From SZUA-36 sp963727635 (GTDB lineage Bacteria; Pseudomonadota; Gammaproteobacteria; Xanthomonadales; SZUA-36), in the NCBI GenBank assembly GCA_963727635.1, contig CAVSHP010000015.1, forward strand, positions 124,001-188,000: 64,000 nucleotides of DNA, written 5' to 3'. Both the position numbers and the translations under genes were made by a program. Position 1 is the stretch's first letter. Every line of letters starts with the position of its first letter. Positions 8,644-19,224 of the stretch are shown piece by piece. Under the pieces are notes generated by a model, which saw only the letters and a list, made by a program, of their open reading frames with translations, was not told where the DNA came from and searched no databases.

Positions 8644-9198
8644 ATGAAAAACAATTTATTCCGGATGATTTTGGCCTGCTTTTTACTCGCGGTTTTCAGC
8701 AGTGCCTCGCTGGCCTCGGATGTCGTTCTGACACCCTTCGGGCAAAGCCCCGACGCGATGATGGTCAAGGTTGTCCTGAAGAAACTCGGTGTTGACGCCC
8801 GCCTGGAAAAGCTCCTCCAGGCCGATGATTTACTGGATGAAAAAGTCCTGATCATCGTGGTCGCAGGCAGTTCGAAAGGACTGGGCGAAGCCGGTATCGA
8901 CAAGGACGCCGAAATCGCGCGGATGCAAGCGGTCGCGGATGCCGCCCGGGCCAAGGGCATGAAAATACTGGTCATGCATATTGGCGGCAAAGGACGCCGC
9001 GGTAACCTGACTGACCTGTTTATCGTTGAGGCTGTGCCGATGGCCGATAATCTGATCGTTGTTGAAGGTGGCAACTACGACGGCCTGTTCACGGGTCTCG
9101 TCGAGGGTACCGACCTTGAAATTTTAACTGCCAACTCCGTTCGTGAAACCGAAGCACCGCTGAAGCAGGTGCTGACCCAATGGGGTGTACTCCAATAA
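8644..9198 (+). CDS. Exported DUF6305-like protein
   Basis: A 184-residue protein with a Sec signal peptide (hydrophobic core MILACFLLAVF, cleavage after SLA-S near residue 24), so it is periplasmic. The mature part has alternating strand/helix segments (LIIVVAGSSKGLG, KILVMHIGGKGRRG, NLIVVEGGNYDG) like a Rossmann-type fold, which I associate with the uncharacterised DUF6305 family. It has a good AAGGAAG site before the ATG and is first in a long same-strand run that includes gamma-glutamyltransferase and pgsB/C/W. It may bind a ligand for the locus; the TRAP permease downstream lacks an obvious substrate-binding protein, but that link is speculative. Confidence 0.6.
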   Translation: MKNNLFRMILACFLLAVFSSASLASDVVLTPFGQSPDAMMVKVVLKKLGVDARLEKLLQADDLLDEKVLIIVVAGSSKGLGEAGIDKDAEIARMQAVADAARAKGMKILVMHIGGKGRRGNLTDLFIVEAVPMADNLIVVEGGNYDGLFTGLVEGTDLEILTANSVRETEAPLKQVLTQWGVLQ

Positions 9199-9275
9199 CA
9201 ACACACTTCAACGCAAGCCACTCAATTACACCAGGTGTTCAGGACTGCAGATTTTTGCATGAGGGAGTGTTACGT

Positions 9276-11036
9276 ATGAAACGTACTGTCTCGCAACTTT
9301 TCACCGTCATTTTCTGGCTGCTGGCGGCGTCCGCGGTGCACGCGGTCAGCGTGGCGCCGATCCTGCAGTCGAGGGACGGCATGGTAACAGCGGCGCACCC
9401 GTTGGCGGCCGCAGCCGGTGCTGAAATACTTGAGAAAGGCGGCAATGCCGTCGATGCGGCCATCGCCGTCAGCTTCGCGCTGGGGGTCGTGGAACCCTAT
9501 GCTTCCGGCCTTGGCGGGGAAGGCTACATGGTCGTGGTGATGGCGGACGGGCGCGAACTGGCGATCGATTTCCGCAGCACCGCACCGGCGCTGGCCGACT
9601 ACGCAAACCTGGAAAAGGCGGGCGAACTCAGCGAGGTCAAGTACACACCCAAGGGTTATTGTGTCGCCGGTGTGCCCGCGGGTATCGGCAAGGCGCTTGA
9701 ATTGGCAAGCCTGCCGCTTGCAGGTGCTGGTGGCGCCGGCGATCCGTCTCGCTGAAGAGGGATTCGAGGTCAGCGAGACCTTCTCCAAGGTCAATATGGA
9801 TGCGTATGAAATCCTGACCGAAAATGCGCCGGATTTTCTCGACGATGGGATGCCCTGGGCAGCGGGTGCGACATTCCGCAACCCGGCGCTGGCAAAGACC
9901 CTGAGGATCATCGCGAAAAAGGCATCGATGCTTTCTATAACGGTGAACTGGCGGACAATCTTGATCGTTTTATGCGGGAAAACGACGGTTGGGCGCGCAA
10001 ATCCGATCTGCAGGCTTACCGCGCATTGGTGAAAACACCGATCAAGGGCAGCTACCGCGGTTACGAACTCAGCGTTCCGGGCAGTCCCGTCGGCGGGCCG
10101 CGCATCCTGGCCACGCTGAATATCCTCGAGCATTTCAACCTGGCCATCATGAGCTGGGACGACCCGCTCGCGATACACATCATGCAGGAAGCCATGATCC
10201 TGACTTCGCTGGATCAGCGTCGCTGGATGGGTGATCCGCGAAACCAACGCCGTATATCCCGGAAAAGGGTTACGTGAGCAAGGACTACGCACGCCAGCGC
10301 TTGATGCAGATCGACCTGGCCAAAGCTTCGGACCCGTCGCTCTGGTATAGCGAACGGGTCGGTGACCCCGGCCCTTATGAGAACGGCGAGAACTACATCG
10401 ACGTGATGCTGGAAGCACGGCAGAAAGCCAGTCATCGAAGGTACAACCCAGGATGTGCCGCCTTCGACCACCCATTTCTCGGTGGTCGATAAGGCTGGCA
10501 ATGCGGTTTCCTGGACGCAGACCATTTCCAGTTTTTTTGGAACCGGTAACATGGTGGACGGTTATTTCCTGAACAACGAACTTGGCAATTTCAAGGCCGA
10601 GCCCGAAGAAGGCAGTCCGATCAACCTGGAACCGGGCCGCCGCCCGCGCACGACCATCGCCCCAATGGTGGTGAGAAAGGATGGCAAGGTGCGCTGGGTC
10701 ATCGGATCTCCCGGCGCTGGCCGTATCGGTTCAACAATCGTCGAAATACTGGTCAACGTGATCGATTTTGACATGAGCCTGGAGAATGCCATCAGGGCAC
10801 CCAAGTTCACCGGTTATGATGCCTACAAGGCGATCCAGCTGGAAGACGATTTCCCGCCAAAAACCATCGAAATGCTGCTGGAAATGGGTCACGAAGTGAA
10901 GAGCTATCCATACCCGGATCTTTATTTTGGCGGTCCGAATGCGATCGCAGTGGGTGAGGACGGCGTGCTGACCGGGGTTGGTTCCATCCGGCGTCATGGT
11001 GGTGCGGCAGCACCGCAGATGCAGACAGGGAATTGA
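9276..11036 (+). CDS. ggt: Gamma-glutamyltransferase 1, exported (several frame interruptions)
   Basis: GGT cleaves gamma-glutamyl bonds and transfers the group to water or an amino acid. The ATG at 9276 follows GAGGGAG; a signal peptide ends near AVHA. Family blocks appear in order but in changing frames: GGNAVDAAIAVSFALG, GLGGEGYMVVV, APAIRLAEEGFEVSE, YRGYELSVPGSPVGGPR, the autocleavage and catalytic site TTHFSVVD (Thr nucleophile codon at 10467), RRPRTTIAPM, IGSPGAGRI and the C-terminal PYPDLYFGGPNAI. Frame changes fall near 9735, 9915, 10245 and 10435. Total span of about 587 codons matches the usual 580. All catalytic elements survive, so I favour sequence errors over decay. Sits between the DUF6305-like gene and the zinc hydrolase gene. 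Confidence 0.85.
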
Positions 11037-11041
11037 AAGCG

Positions 11042-12146
11042 ATGAACAAAGCACACAAACCGCACGGGTCAGGAAGTATGCGCTTTTGTGCTGTGCTGGT
11101 CTGCCTGCTGTTGCCGGCCAGTGCCGTGGAGCAAGAATATCAGCCTGGATATCCGGCCTGGGGACGGTGTGACCGCGCAGCGGAAATTGTCCGATTATTT
11201 CCCGCCACTGAAAGATACCAACCTGGACACCGATGTGTTTATTCTCGACAGCGGTAAACCGGGTGCGACGGCGTCTGACTGATTGGCGGCACCCACGGCA
11301 ATGAAATCGCGGGTTCAGTCGCGGCGCTGGTGGTGCTGGAAAACGTCATCGTCACCGCCGGCAGGCTGATTGTCATCCCCTATACCAACCGCAGCGCGCA
11401 GTCCATGCCGGACACCCGTAATCATATTGCGCAGCGGCACCTGATCCAGTCCCGTGGCGGTGAACGGTTTTTGACCTATGGTGACCGGCGCACCGATCCC
11501 GCGGACCAGCACAGCGAGGATCCGGAGAACGTATCAAAACCCGGGCGGATTCGTGCTGAAAAATGGCGAGGAATCACGCAATCTGAACCGCACTTACCCG
11601 GGCAAGGCGGACGGTACCGCCACCGAACAACTGGCTTACGCGATCATCGACACTGGTCAGGAAGGAACAGGTCGACTTCAGTCTCGACATGCACGAGGCC
11701 AATACGCCTGAGACGGACAGGCAGGACGATGGTGATTACACGCCGGGTGGCAACAAGCGCTTGTCCTACACGCTGGTTGCCCATCCGCGTGGCCTGGAAA
11801 TGGCGGCCTATGCGCTGCTGGCGATGGAAGAGGATACCGGTATCAGCATGAAACTCGAAGAATCCAATCCGGCACTATCGTGGCCTGAGCCACCTGGAAA
11901 TTGGCGACGCGACCAGATTGCCTGTCGTTTCTCAGCGAAAGCCCCAACCCGGGACAGGACCGCGGGCACGCAGACGCGGATGTCATCACCGATCCGAAGT
12001 ACCCGCTGACACACCGTGTCGGCATGCACCTGCGCGTGTTCAAACACCTGGCCGATGCCTATGCAGATTACCACGGCAAAGAACTTGAAATGAATGATCT
12101 GCCTGAATACCGGGACCTGCTCACCGGCGATATCGGCAGTTTTTGA
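11042..12146 (+). CDS. Exported AstE/aspartoacylase-like zinc hydrolase 1 (frame-interrupted)
   Basis: Starts five bases after the ggt stop, with a signal peptide (FCAVLVCLLLPASA). Motifs of the succinylglutamate desuccinylase/aspartoacylase branch of M14 zinc peptidases are present: GGTHGNEIAG (zinc His and Glu), RLIVIPYTNR, NLNRTYPGKADG and SLDMHEA (third zinc ligand His). These enzymes hydrolyse N-acyl or C-terminal amide bonds of acidic amino acids; phage poly-gamma-glutamate hydrolase belongs to the same broad fold. Frames change near 11155, 11280, 11515, 11660 and 11890. Expected length about 365 residues. In this context a role in trimming a gamma-glutamyl polymer is an attractive inference. 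A paralogue lies at 13697. Confidence 0.72.
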
Positions 12147-12186
12147 ATTAGCGTCATCGGACGCGTAACAGGAGACTAGCGACACG

Positions 12187-13475
12187 ATGGAATGGTTCTG
12201 GCCGGAAGGGTTTTACACCATCGTCATGATCGGTGTTTTCGCACTTGCCTCGTTCGCGTTCAGGCAGCCGATTGCCGTGGCGCTGGCGATTGCCGCCATA
12301 GCGGGTGCGCTGGTTTCCGGTAACGGTGTGCCGGTCGACGCAGCTGATCGAAGGCTCATTCGGTTACCTGGATACGATCCTGATCATCTTCAGCGCCATG
12401 ATCTTCATGAAGACCGTGCAACATATCGGTCTGATGGAGTCAGCGGCGGCCTGGATGATACGCAGATTCCGCGCACTGCCTTTCCAGCTGACGATGGGAA
12501 TCACGGGGCTCGCTGATGTTGCCCGGCATGATCACCGGTTCCTCTTCCGCCGCGGTATTGACCTCCGGTGCGATCGTCACCCCGACACTGCTCAAACTGG
12601 GTGTGCCGCCGGTGAAAGCGGCCGCGGCGATCGCCATGGCTGCAATCTACGGCATGACGGCGCCACCGATCAATATACCGGCCATGATCATCGGTGGCGG
12701 TATCGATATGCCCTACGTGGGTTTTGGTATCCCGTTGCTGATCTGCACGGTGCCATTGGCGATATTTACCGGCATGCTGCTGATTTTCCCGTCGTTGAAA
12801 AAATCTGCGAACCAGTCTGGCGGTGAAAACAGCGCTTTGGATGAAGAACTGGTGCGGATGTCGAGGGCGCCCCTGACACCGCGGTTGTTGCTGCCGTTTT
12901 TCGTACTTATCATCCTGCTCGGCGGTGAGAGGTTGTTTCCCGCATACGCGCCGTCACTCGGCATGCCGCTGTCCTTTCTGCTCGCCGCAGCGAGCGGTCT
13001 GCTGACCGGGCGTCAATGGAAGCCGTTTGAAGCGGCGACCGAGGCGGTGCAGGCCGCCTTGCCGGTCGCCGGAATCCTGGTCGGTGTCGGCATGTTCATC
13101 GAGATCATGACCCTGAACGGCGTCAGGGGCTTTTTTGTCGTCTCCGCGCTGGCGCTGCCACAGTGGCTGCTCTATGTCGGCATCGCCACGTCCATGCCGT
13201 TATTTGGCGCAGTCTCGGCCTACGGTTCGGCAACCGTCCTGGGCGTACCGTTTTTGCTGGCCTTGCTGGGTCACAATGAGATCGTGGTCGGCTCGGCGCT
13301 CAGCCTGATCGCCGGTCTCGGCGACCTGATGCCGCCGACCGCGCTGGCCGGGCTGTTTGCCGCCCAGGTAGTCGGTGTGAAAAATTATTTCTCGGTTCTA
13401 AGGGTATGCTTGTTGCCGGCGCTGGTAACCGCGGTCTGGGGCATCATGATCATACTCGGAGCCAACTTGTACTAG
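12187..13475 (+). CDS. TRAP transporter large permease, DctM-like (two frame interruptions)
   Basis: About 429 codons forming a polytopic membrane protein. The N-terminal part (FAFRQPIAVALAIAAIAGAL) and the middle (FGYLDTILIIFSAMIFMKT) are in two frames, with breaks near 12340 and 12510. From 12516 the rest is intact: MLPGMITGSSSAAVLTSGA, ITPTLLKLGVPP-type and APPINIPAM motifs of DctM permeases, and the late GLGDLMPPTALAGLF. TRAP permeases import organic acids using a sodium gradient with a periplasmic binding protein and a small DctQ subunit. No typical dctP or dctQ is adjacent. Lying between the two zinc hydrolases, it may take up released glutamate or another acid. Confidence 0.7.
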
Positions 13476-13522
13476 GGCCTGTTAACACTATGCGGACACC
13501 CGCATAGTGTTAACAGGCCCTA
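13473..13522. terminator. Perfect 23-bp inverted repeat after the TRAP permease gene
   Basis: The left arm at 13473-13495 (starting TAGGGCCTGTTAACACTATG) and the right arm at 13500-13522 are perfectly complementary with a 4-base loop (ACAC). It lies at the 3' end of the permease gene and before the small ORF at 13538. There is no U-tract, so it may be a processing or attenuating stem, or a dispersed palindromic element, rather than a classic terminator. Confidence 0.65.
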
Positions 13523-13537
13523 TAGGAAGAAATTGTT

Positions 13538-13687
13538 ATGGACTTGAAATGGGTTTACTGGGGCATCGATGTACTCGTCATCGTCCTCGTGGTGCGCAGT
13601 CTATATCGGGAAAAATCCCTACGTGAGCAGTTTGTCGCGGCGATGGTGCTGGTGCCGCTGCTGCTGCGGGCCTTTTTCATCAAGTAA
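13538..13687 (+). CDS. 49-residue small membrane protein
   Basis: ATG at 13538 after AGGAAG; 49 codons and a TAA at 13685. The protein begins MDLKWVYWGIDVLVIVLVV, a clear first transmembrane helix, followed by a charged loop (RSLYREKSLREQ) and a second hydrophobic helix ending RAFFIK. It lies between the TRAP permease and the second zinc hydrolase with tight spacing (ten bases to the next ATG). It could be a small permease partner, although it is much shorter than a DctQ subunit. No family recognised. Confidence 0.6.
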   Translation: MDLKWVYWGIDVLVIVLVVRSLYREKSLREQFVAAMVLVPLLLRAFFIK

Positions 13688-13696
13688 GCGTGATCG

Positions 13697-14846
13697 ATGT
13701 TTGAAAAGAAAAACAGGGCTTCGGCAATTACGGCGACAGCGATGTTGATCGCTGCCCTCGCGCGTGGCCGCGGTCAGCGCCCGAAGCTACCTGTATATGC
13801 GTTCGCCGCCACCTGACGTTGACCGGGTTGTGCCGCATGCGGGTTTCGTCAAAAAACATTTGAGTGACTATTTTGACGGTATCAAAGACACCCCGGCTGA
13901 CACCGACGTGTACATCCAGACGGCGCCGAAGCCGGGTGGGACACTGCTGGTTCTCGGTGGCACCCACGCCAATGAACCCGCGGGTATGATCGCGGCGGTG
14001 GTGATGCTGGAACGGGCATCCGTCAGCCGTGGCCGCCTGATCATCGTTCCCTATGCCAATATGATGGGCACGCTCGCATACGTTTCCCCAGGATGCCCAT
14101 CCACAGACTTTCAGTTTTACAACCGCCGGGTGGCAAACAGCGGACATTCCGTTATGGTTCACGCACCACCAACCCCGTGTACGAGTGGCCAAATCCCGAT
14201 ATCTATATCCATCCCGCCTCGGGCCAGACCATGGCCGGGGTCGAACGCAGCAACCTGAACCGCACCCATCCCGGAGTGGCTGACGGAGGCATCACCGAGC
14301 GCCTTGCCTACGGCTTCATGCAACTGATCAAAAAAGAGCAGGTTGACCTGGCCATCGATCTGCACGAGGCCTCACCCGAATACCCGGTGGTCGAGGCCAT
14401 GGTCGCGCATGAAAACGCCATGGAACTGGCGGCGATGGTGGCGATGGAACTGGATTTCGAAGGTATCCCGATGCGGCTCGAACCTTCACCGCAAAACCTG
14501 CGCGGTTTGGACCACCGTGAATGGGGCGACAATGCGGATGTGTTGGCCATACTGCTTGAAACCAGTAATCCCAGCGCCGGCCGTTTCCGCGGCAAAACCG
14601 ACGAAGCGCTGATACTGACAGGTAAGGACAAGGCCTATCAAAAGGCTTCGGAATTGGGCGGCTTTACGTTCCATACGAGGGTGGCAGTGAACCGATCGCG
14701 AAACGGGTCGCGCGACATGTGACAGCGGTCAGGTTGCTGGCCGACAACCTCGAGTACGTCAGGGAAGGTAAGGGCGTTATCATCGAAGGGCTGCCCGGTT
14801 TCCAGGAATTGACCGAAAGCGGCGTCGGCGCCTGGTTGTCCGACTG
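13697..14846 (+). CDS. Exported AstE/aspartoacylase-like zinc hydrolase 2 (frame-interrupted)
   Basis: A paralogue of the enzyme at 11042. It has an N-terminal hydrophobic signal (ITATAMLIAALA, frame change near 13760). Family motifs are GGTHANEPAGM (zinc His/Glu), RLIIVPYAN, SNLNRTHPGVADGG, AIDLHEASPEYPV (third zinc ligand) and a C-terminal ILLETSNPS segment. Frame breaks lie near 13760, 14090 and 14680; the last reads on to GLPGFQELTESGVGAWLSD and a TGA at 14844. About 383 codons. Immediately upstream of pgsB on the same strand, so probably co-transcribed. The likely substrate is an acidic or gamma-glutamyl amide, by context only. Confidence 0.72.
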
Positions 14847-14859
14847 ATGGCGATCTGAG

Positions 14860-15874
14860 CATGTCAGTGGCCAGAGCGAATTAAAAGCCGAATCCACGTT
14901 ACGCGGTACTGGTGACCGGAAGCCGTGGCAAGAGCAGTATCGTGCGTTTGCTGCATGCGGCGATGCAGGCTGCCGGCCTGCGAGACCTACGCGCGTATCA
15001 CCGGCGTTGTCCCACGCGAACTGGGGCCGGATGGCATCCGCGGCATTTCACGTTCCGCCGGTGCGCATGTCGAAGAGATGCGCTGGTGGCTCAGGCAGAT
15101 TGCCGCGCATCGGCTCAGGCTATCGTGCTGGAAAACAGCGCCATCGCCGCGGAGTTCCAGGGTCTTGCGGGACGCTGGCTGGGACCTGACATCACGGTCC
15201 TGACCAATAACCTGCCGGACCACCAGGAGCTGTGGGGTCCGACCAGGGACTGCGCGGCCGACGGTGCTGGCAGCGGGTGTCCCAAGACAGGGACGGGTGA
15301 TTCTGCCGGTCAGTCTTGAAACCGATACGCATTTGCTCGAACTGCTCGGACGCCGCCGCTGCCAGGTCATGTTTGCCCGGCCCGCCGGTGCAAGCGCGGA
15401 ATATCACCAGGCTGTCAATCTCGGCCTGGCGCTGGCGACGGCGGAACAACTGGGGCTTGCTGCTGCGCCGGCCATGCAGGCCATGTGTGATGTGCCGCGC
15501 GACCGCTACGATTTTCATGTTGCCACCACGATGGGGCCGAAGTGGCGATGGCTTTTTCAGCCAACGACATAAGCAGTACCCGGGAACTGTTCCGCTCGTT
15601 GTCGTGGCCGGCAGATGAAACCCGCTTGGTTTACAATCACCGGTCGGACCGTCCCGGCCGCTTCGGAGTTTCCTCGACTGGTTGAGCCAAATGCCGTGGC
15701 GCGAGGTGTTGATCATCGGTGACAGACCCCGCAGGCAACCCGTCGCCGCCCGTTATCCTGATATAGAAAACGAACAGGGACTGCTGCGTCTGTTGCAACC
15801 GGGTGACCGGGTATTTCGGCTGTGGCAATATCGCCGGGCTGCCGTTGTCATTGGCGGCAGTGCTGGATCGATAA
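14860..15874 (+). CDS. pgsB: PgsB/CapB-type poly-gamma-glutamate synthetase (frame-interrupted)
   Basis: An ATP-dependent amide ligase of the Mur-ligase-like PgsB/CapB family that joins glutamates through gamma-carboxyls at the membrane with PgsC. Visible motifs: the P-loop YAVLVTGSRGKSSIVRLLHA, then ITGVVPRELGPDGI, ISRSAGAHVEEMRWW, VLENSAIAAEFQGL, DITVLTNNLPDHQELWGPT, RDRYDFH and a C-terminal GCGNIAGLPLSLAAV followed by TAA at 15872. The DHQE and GNIxGL segments separate PgsB from true Mur ligases. The frame shifts at least five times (near 14895, 15000, 15110, 15540, 15660-15680, 15825; the last is one T too many in TTT). About 338 codons, a little shorter than typical. The pgsC and pgsW genes downstream support the call. 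Confidence 0.78.
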
Positions 15875-15912
15875 GCGGAATTTACCAAAAAAGAATTGCA
15901 AGGAGTTTTGTC

Positions 15913-17624
15913 ATGAGGAAGTTTTTACAGGTTAACAGATTCATTCTGTTCTTTTCTGTTGTCGCTTTTTATTTCATCGGTTGCGCCAGTGTCGATGTGT
16001 CGCGACCCGTCACGCGAAGCCAGGGGGCTGCATGGCATGGTTGCGTCAGCGCAACCGCTGGCGTCACAGGTCGGTGTCGATATCCTCAAGGCGGGTGGCA
16101 ACGCCGTTGACGCGGCGGTGGCCGTCGGTTTTGCCCTCGGCGTCGTTGAGCCGAATGCCTCTGGGATCGGCGGTGGCGGCCTGATGCTGATCTGGTTTGC
16201 CGACAGCGGCACGGTGGTCTTCATAGATTCCCGCGAAAAGGCGCCGGCGGCAGACACGGGGGACATGTTTGAGCTGGACGATAGGGGCAGGGTCAAACCC
16301 GATGCCCGGGGATTTAACCCGGCCATCATCGGTGGCAGGGCGGTGGCCGTTCCAGGCGAGGTCGCAGGCTTGCTGGCCGCGCTGGAGAAATACGGAACCA
16401 TGAGCCGCCAGCAGGTAATGCAACCGGCGATCGATCGCGCCGAACAGGGTTTAACCGTATCCCCGGTTCTCTCCAGTATCATCACCGAGAACTACGAGGC
16501 ATTGGCGACTTTCCCCGCCTCGGGAAAAATATACCTGAATGACGGTTTCCCGAAGGAGCCGGGTGACGTGGTGCGTAACACCGACCTCGCAAAAACCCTG
16601 CGCCTGATTGCCGATCAGGGTCGTGATGCCTTTTACAGCGGGCCGGTTGCACAGAGTATCGTCGACGCGGTGCAGGCCGACGGCGGCCTGATGACACTCG
16701 AAGACCTGGCAAACTTCGAGGTCAGTTTCCGTACCCCGGTGTCAAACACCTACCGTGGCTACGAGATCATCTCCGCACCACCGCCCAGTTCCGGCGGCAC
16801 CCACGTCATCGAACTACTGAATATCATGGAGAATTTCGACCTGGAAAAGATGGGCATGAACAGCGCCGAGAGCATCCACGCCTGGGCCGAGGCGATGAAG
16901 CTGATGTACGCCGACCGCGAAGCCTACATGGGTGACAGCGATTTTATCGACGTGCCCCTGGAGGGGCTGACCTCGAAGCAATATGCGCTTGAGCAGTTCG
17001 CCCGGATCGATATGAACGAGCGTCATGGATGGCCCCGCACCCGGTGATCCATGGACCATCGAGAGTGGCAGTACGACGCATTTTTCGGTGGTCGATAGCC
17101 ATGGCAACATGGTGGCCTATACCAAGACCATCAATCACTTTTTTGCCTCGGGCATCACCGCGCCAGGCACGGGTGTCCTGCTCAACGACCAGATGGATGA
17201 TTTCGACAAACGTCCGGGACAGGCGAATTCGATCGCCGGTGGCAAGCGGCCGCTGAGCAGCATGAGTCCAACGCTGCTGTTGAAAGATGGTAAGCCTTTC
17301 GCGACGCTGGGTTCACCGGGTGGTATGCGGATTCTCACCACCGTCGCCATGCTGATCAGCGACCTGGTCGATTACCACATGGACATACAGTCGGCCATCA
17401 ATGCGCCACGCATCAACAACTACCAAAACGGCCCGTTGAAAATCGAAGCGCGGATTCCGGCCGATGTCCAGGATGAGCTCCGGGCAATGGGGTACACGCT
17501 CGAGGTCAAGAAGGATTTCGATCTTTATTTTGGTGGCGCGCAGGGGGTCGTTATCGATCAGAGAAGCGGCATGCTGCACGGTGGCGCCGACCCGCGCCGC
17601 GATGGTAAGGCAATCGGTTACTGA
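15913..17624 (+). CDS. ggt: Gamma-glutamyltransferase 2, lipoprotein (two frame interruptions)
   Basis: ATG at 15913 after AGGAG. The N-terminus has a lipoprotein signal (FFSVVAFYFIGC), so the enzyme is probably membrane-anchored in the periplasm or outer membrane. After a frame change near 16030 the body is intact to about 17040: GGNAVDAAVAVGFALGV, GIGGGGLMLIW, AVAVPGEVAGLLAALEKYG, PAIDRAEQGLTVS, YRGYEIISAPPPSSGG. After a second change near 17040 come the autocleavage site STTHFSVVDSHG, KRPLSSMSPT, LGSPGGMRI and FDLYFGGAQG. Total about 570 codons. It lies between pgsB and the exported racemase, like the transpeptidase/depolymerase CapD in capsule operons, a possible role for it here. Confidence 0.85.
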
Positions 17625-17675
17625 ACCGTGCCTGGTATGTAATGAATTCTGAAAAACACGCTGCAAATAAGCGCT

Positions 17676-18717
17676 GTGCGTGGTCCCGGTCGGAGCGCGG
17701 GCCGATTCCTGTTGCTGCTGTTTGTTGTCCTCACGGCGGCACCGTTTGCGTCACGTGCAGACACGACACGGGACTGGCTGCCGGCGTTGCTGGAAAAAGA
17801 CAACATCACCATCGTCATTACCGACTCCGGTCTTGGCGGTCTCTCGGTGGTGGCCGACGCGGCTGAAAAATTCAGCCGGACACCCGGTGTTCAAAAATGT
17901 GAAGCTGGTTTTTTTCAACGCCCTGTTCAGTGATCAGGGTGGTTACAACAGCCTGCAAACACGTGAAGAAAAACTGGCAGTTTTCAGCAATGCCCTGCAA
18001 AGCATGCAGGATCGCTATGCGCCCGACATCATCCTCGTTGCCTGCAATACCCTTTCCGTGCTGATAGCGGATACTGATTTTGTCCGCTCCTCGAAGGTTC
18101 CGGTCGTGGGTATCATCGAGGACGGTGTCGAGCAGATCGCGGAACAGTTACGTGACAATCCAGCGGCGCGCAACATCATATTTGCCACGCAGACAACCGT
18201 CGATGAAGGGGCGCACAAGAACGGCTTGCTGGCGTTGGGATTCAGCGACGCCCAGGTCATGACGCAATCCTGTCCGCAATTGACCCTGTACATTGAACAG
18301 GGTTTCGACAGCATGGATTCCGAACTGTTGATCGATGCCTATGTCGACGAAGCCCTGTCGCGCATGGGTGAAACCGGTGGTCCCCTGTCGGTCAGCTTCA
18401 ACTGCACCCACTTCGGTTACTCGATGGATTTCTGGAAGAAGGCTTTTGCATCGCGGGGTGTCGAAGTTTCGGCATACCTTGATCCGAACACGCGCCTGGT
18501 CGATTTCCTGTTACCGGTAAATCTGCAACAGCGTTACCCGCATTCAGAAGTCACGGTGAAGGTGGTTTCCATGACCGATATTCCGCAAGTCAGCCGGGAT
18601 TCGATCGGCCGCTGGCTGCATAAGGTCTCACCTGTCACTGAAAGCGCCTTGCGCAATTTCGAACGGGTTCCCGATCTGTTTGAATGGCGTGCCCCGGTAT
18701 CCGGCACGGTGAAGTAG
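17676..18717 (+). CDS. Exported glutamate racemase-like protein (one frame interruption)
   Basis: Aspartate/glutamate racemase family. It keeps both catalytic regions of MurI: ITDSGLGGLSVVADA with ACNTLSVL (first Cys) and SFNCTHFGYSM (second Cys), plus the VPVVGIIEDGVE segment. Unlike cytoplasmic MurI it starts with a clear signal peptide (GRFLLLLFVVLTAAPFASRA), so racemisation would take place outside the cytoplasm. A frame change near 17885 joins AEKFSR to HPVFKNVKLVFFNALF. The start is uncertain: GTG at 17676 is used, and CTG at 17649 would add nine residues. Between ggt2 and pgsC, it could set the D/L ratio of glutamate released from, or offered to, the polymer. Confidence 0.72.
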
Positions 18718-18756
18718 GCCCCGCTTTGCTGTTGCCTCCCTGGCCCCGCTAAATCC

Positions 18757-19224
18757 ATGCCCTACGACCACGAAACCTTTTGCCTCGCGCTCGGCATGCT
18801 GCTCGGCATGTTCTATTACCACCGCACCGGCTGGGCCTGCGGCGGGATCATCACGCCCGGCATCATCGCCATATACATAGGCGATCCGGGCAAGGTCGGG
18901 GTTTCATTGGCGGCCAGTTTGCTGACCTGGGTTTTGCTCGACCTGCTGGTCCGCCGCTTCAGTCTTTATGGCCGCCAGCGTCTGGCCAGCGCCATGCTGA
19001 TCGCCCTCGCGCTGCGTTACCCGCTGGTGTCGGTGCTGGGTGAGTCGTCACTCTGGCTCGGTTGGGTGGTGCCGGGTCTGATAGGGGCCGATATACAGCG
19101 GCAGGGTCTGGTGCCGTCCCTGACGGCCGTGGTTGCCGTCAGCGTGGCGACCGCGATGGGTATCCAGTTATGCAGTCGGTACTGCTATGAAACGCTGGTG
19201 GCAAAAACCCGGCCCGGGCCCTGA
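18757..19224 (+). CDS. pgsC: PgsC/CapC poly-gamma-glutamate biosynthesis membrane protein
   Basis: A 155-residue polytopic membrane protein, the usual size for PgsC/CapC. Typical features are the opening FCLALGMLLGMFYYHRTG, the GGIITPGIIAIYIGDP loop, VGVSLAASLLTWVLLDLLV and GWVVPGLIGADIQRQG. PgsC forms the membrane synthase complex with PgsB. It follows the racemase by 39 bases and overlaps or abuts pgsW. The reading frame is intact, in contrast to pgsB. Confidence 0.85.
   Translation: MPYDHETFCLALGMLLGMFYYHRTGWACGGIITPGIIAIYIGDPGKVGVSLAASLLTWVLLDLLVRRFSLYGRQRLASAMLIALALRYPLVSVLGESSLWLGWVVPGLIGADIQRQGLVPSLTAVVAVSVATAMGIQLCSRYCYETLVAKTRPGP

Noticed and set aside
8562..8795. Rightward frame beginning MNVVYTLIRLRK
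   Set aside because: Overlaps the signal peptide of the DUF6305-like gene in another frame and has no ribosome-binding site.
14860..15874. Mur ligase (peptidoglycan) instead of PgsB
   Set aside because: The DHQE and C-terminal GNIAGL motifs, small size and pgsC/pgsW downstream fit PgsB better.
9276..17624. A decaying pseudogene cluster
   Set aside because: Catalytic residues are kept in every interrupted gene, no larger deletions are seen, and several breaks can be explained by one homopolymer base.
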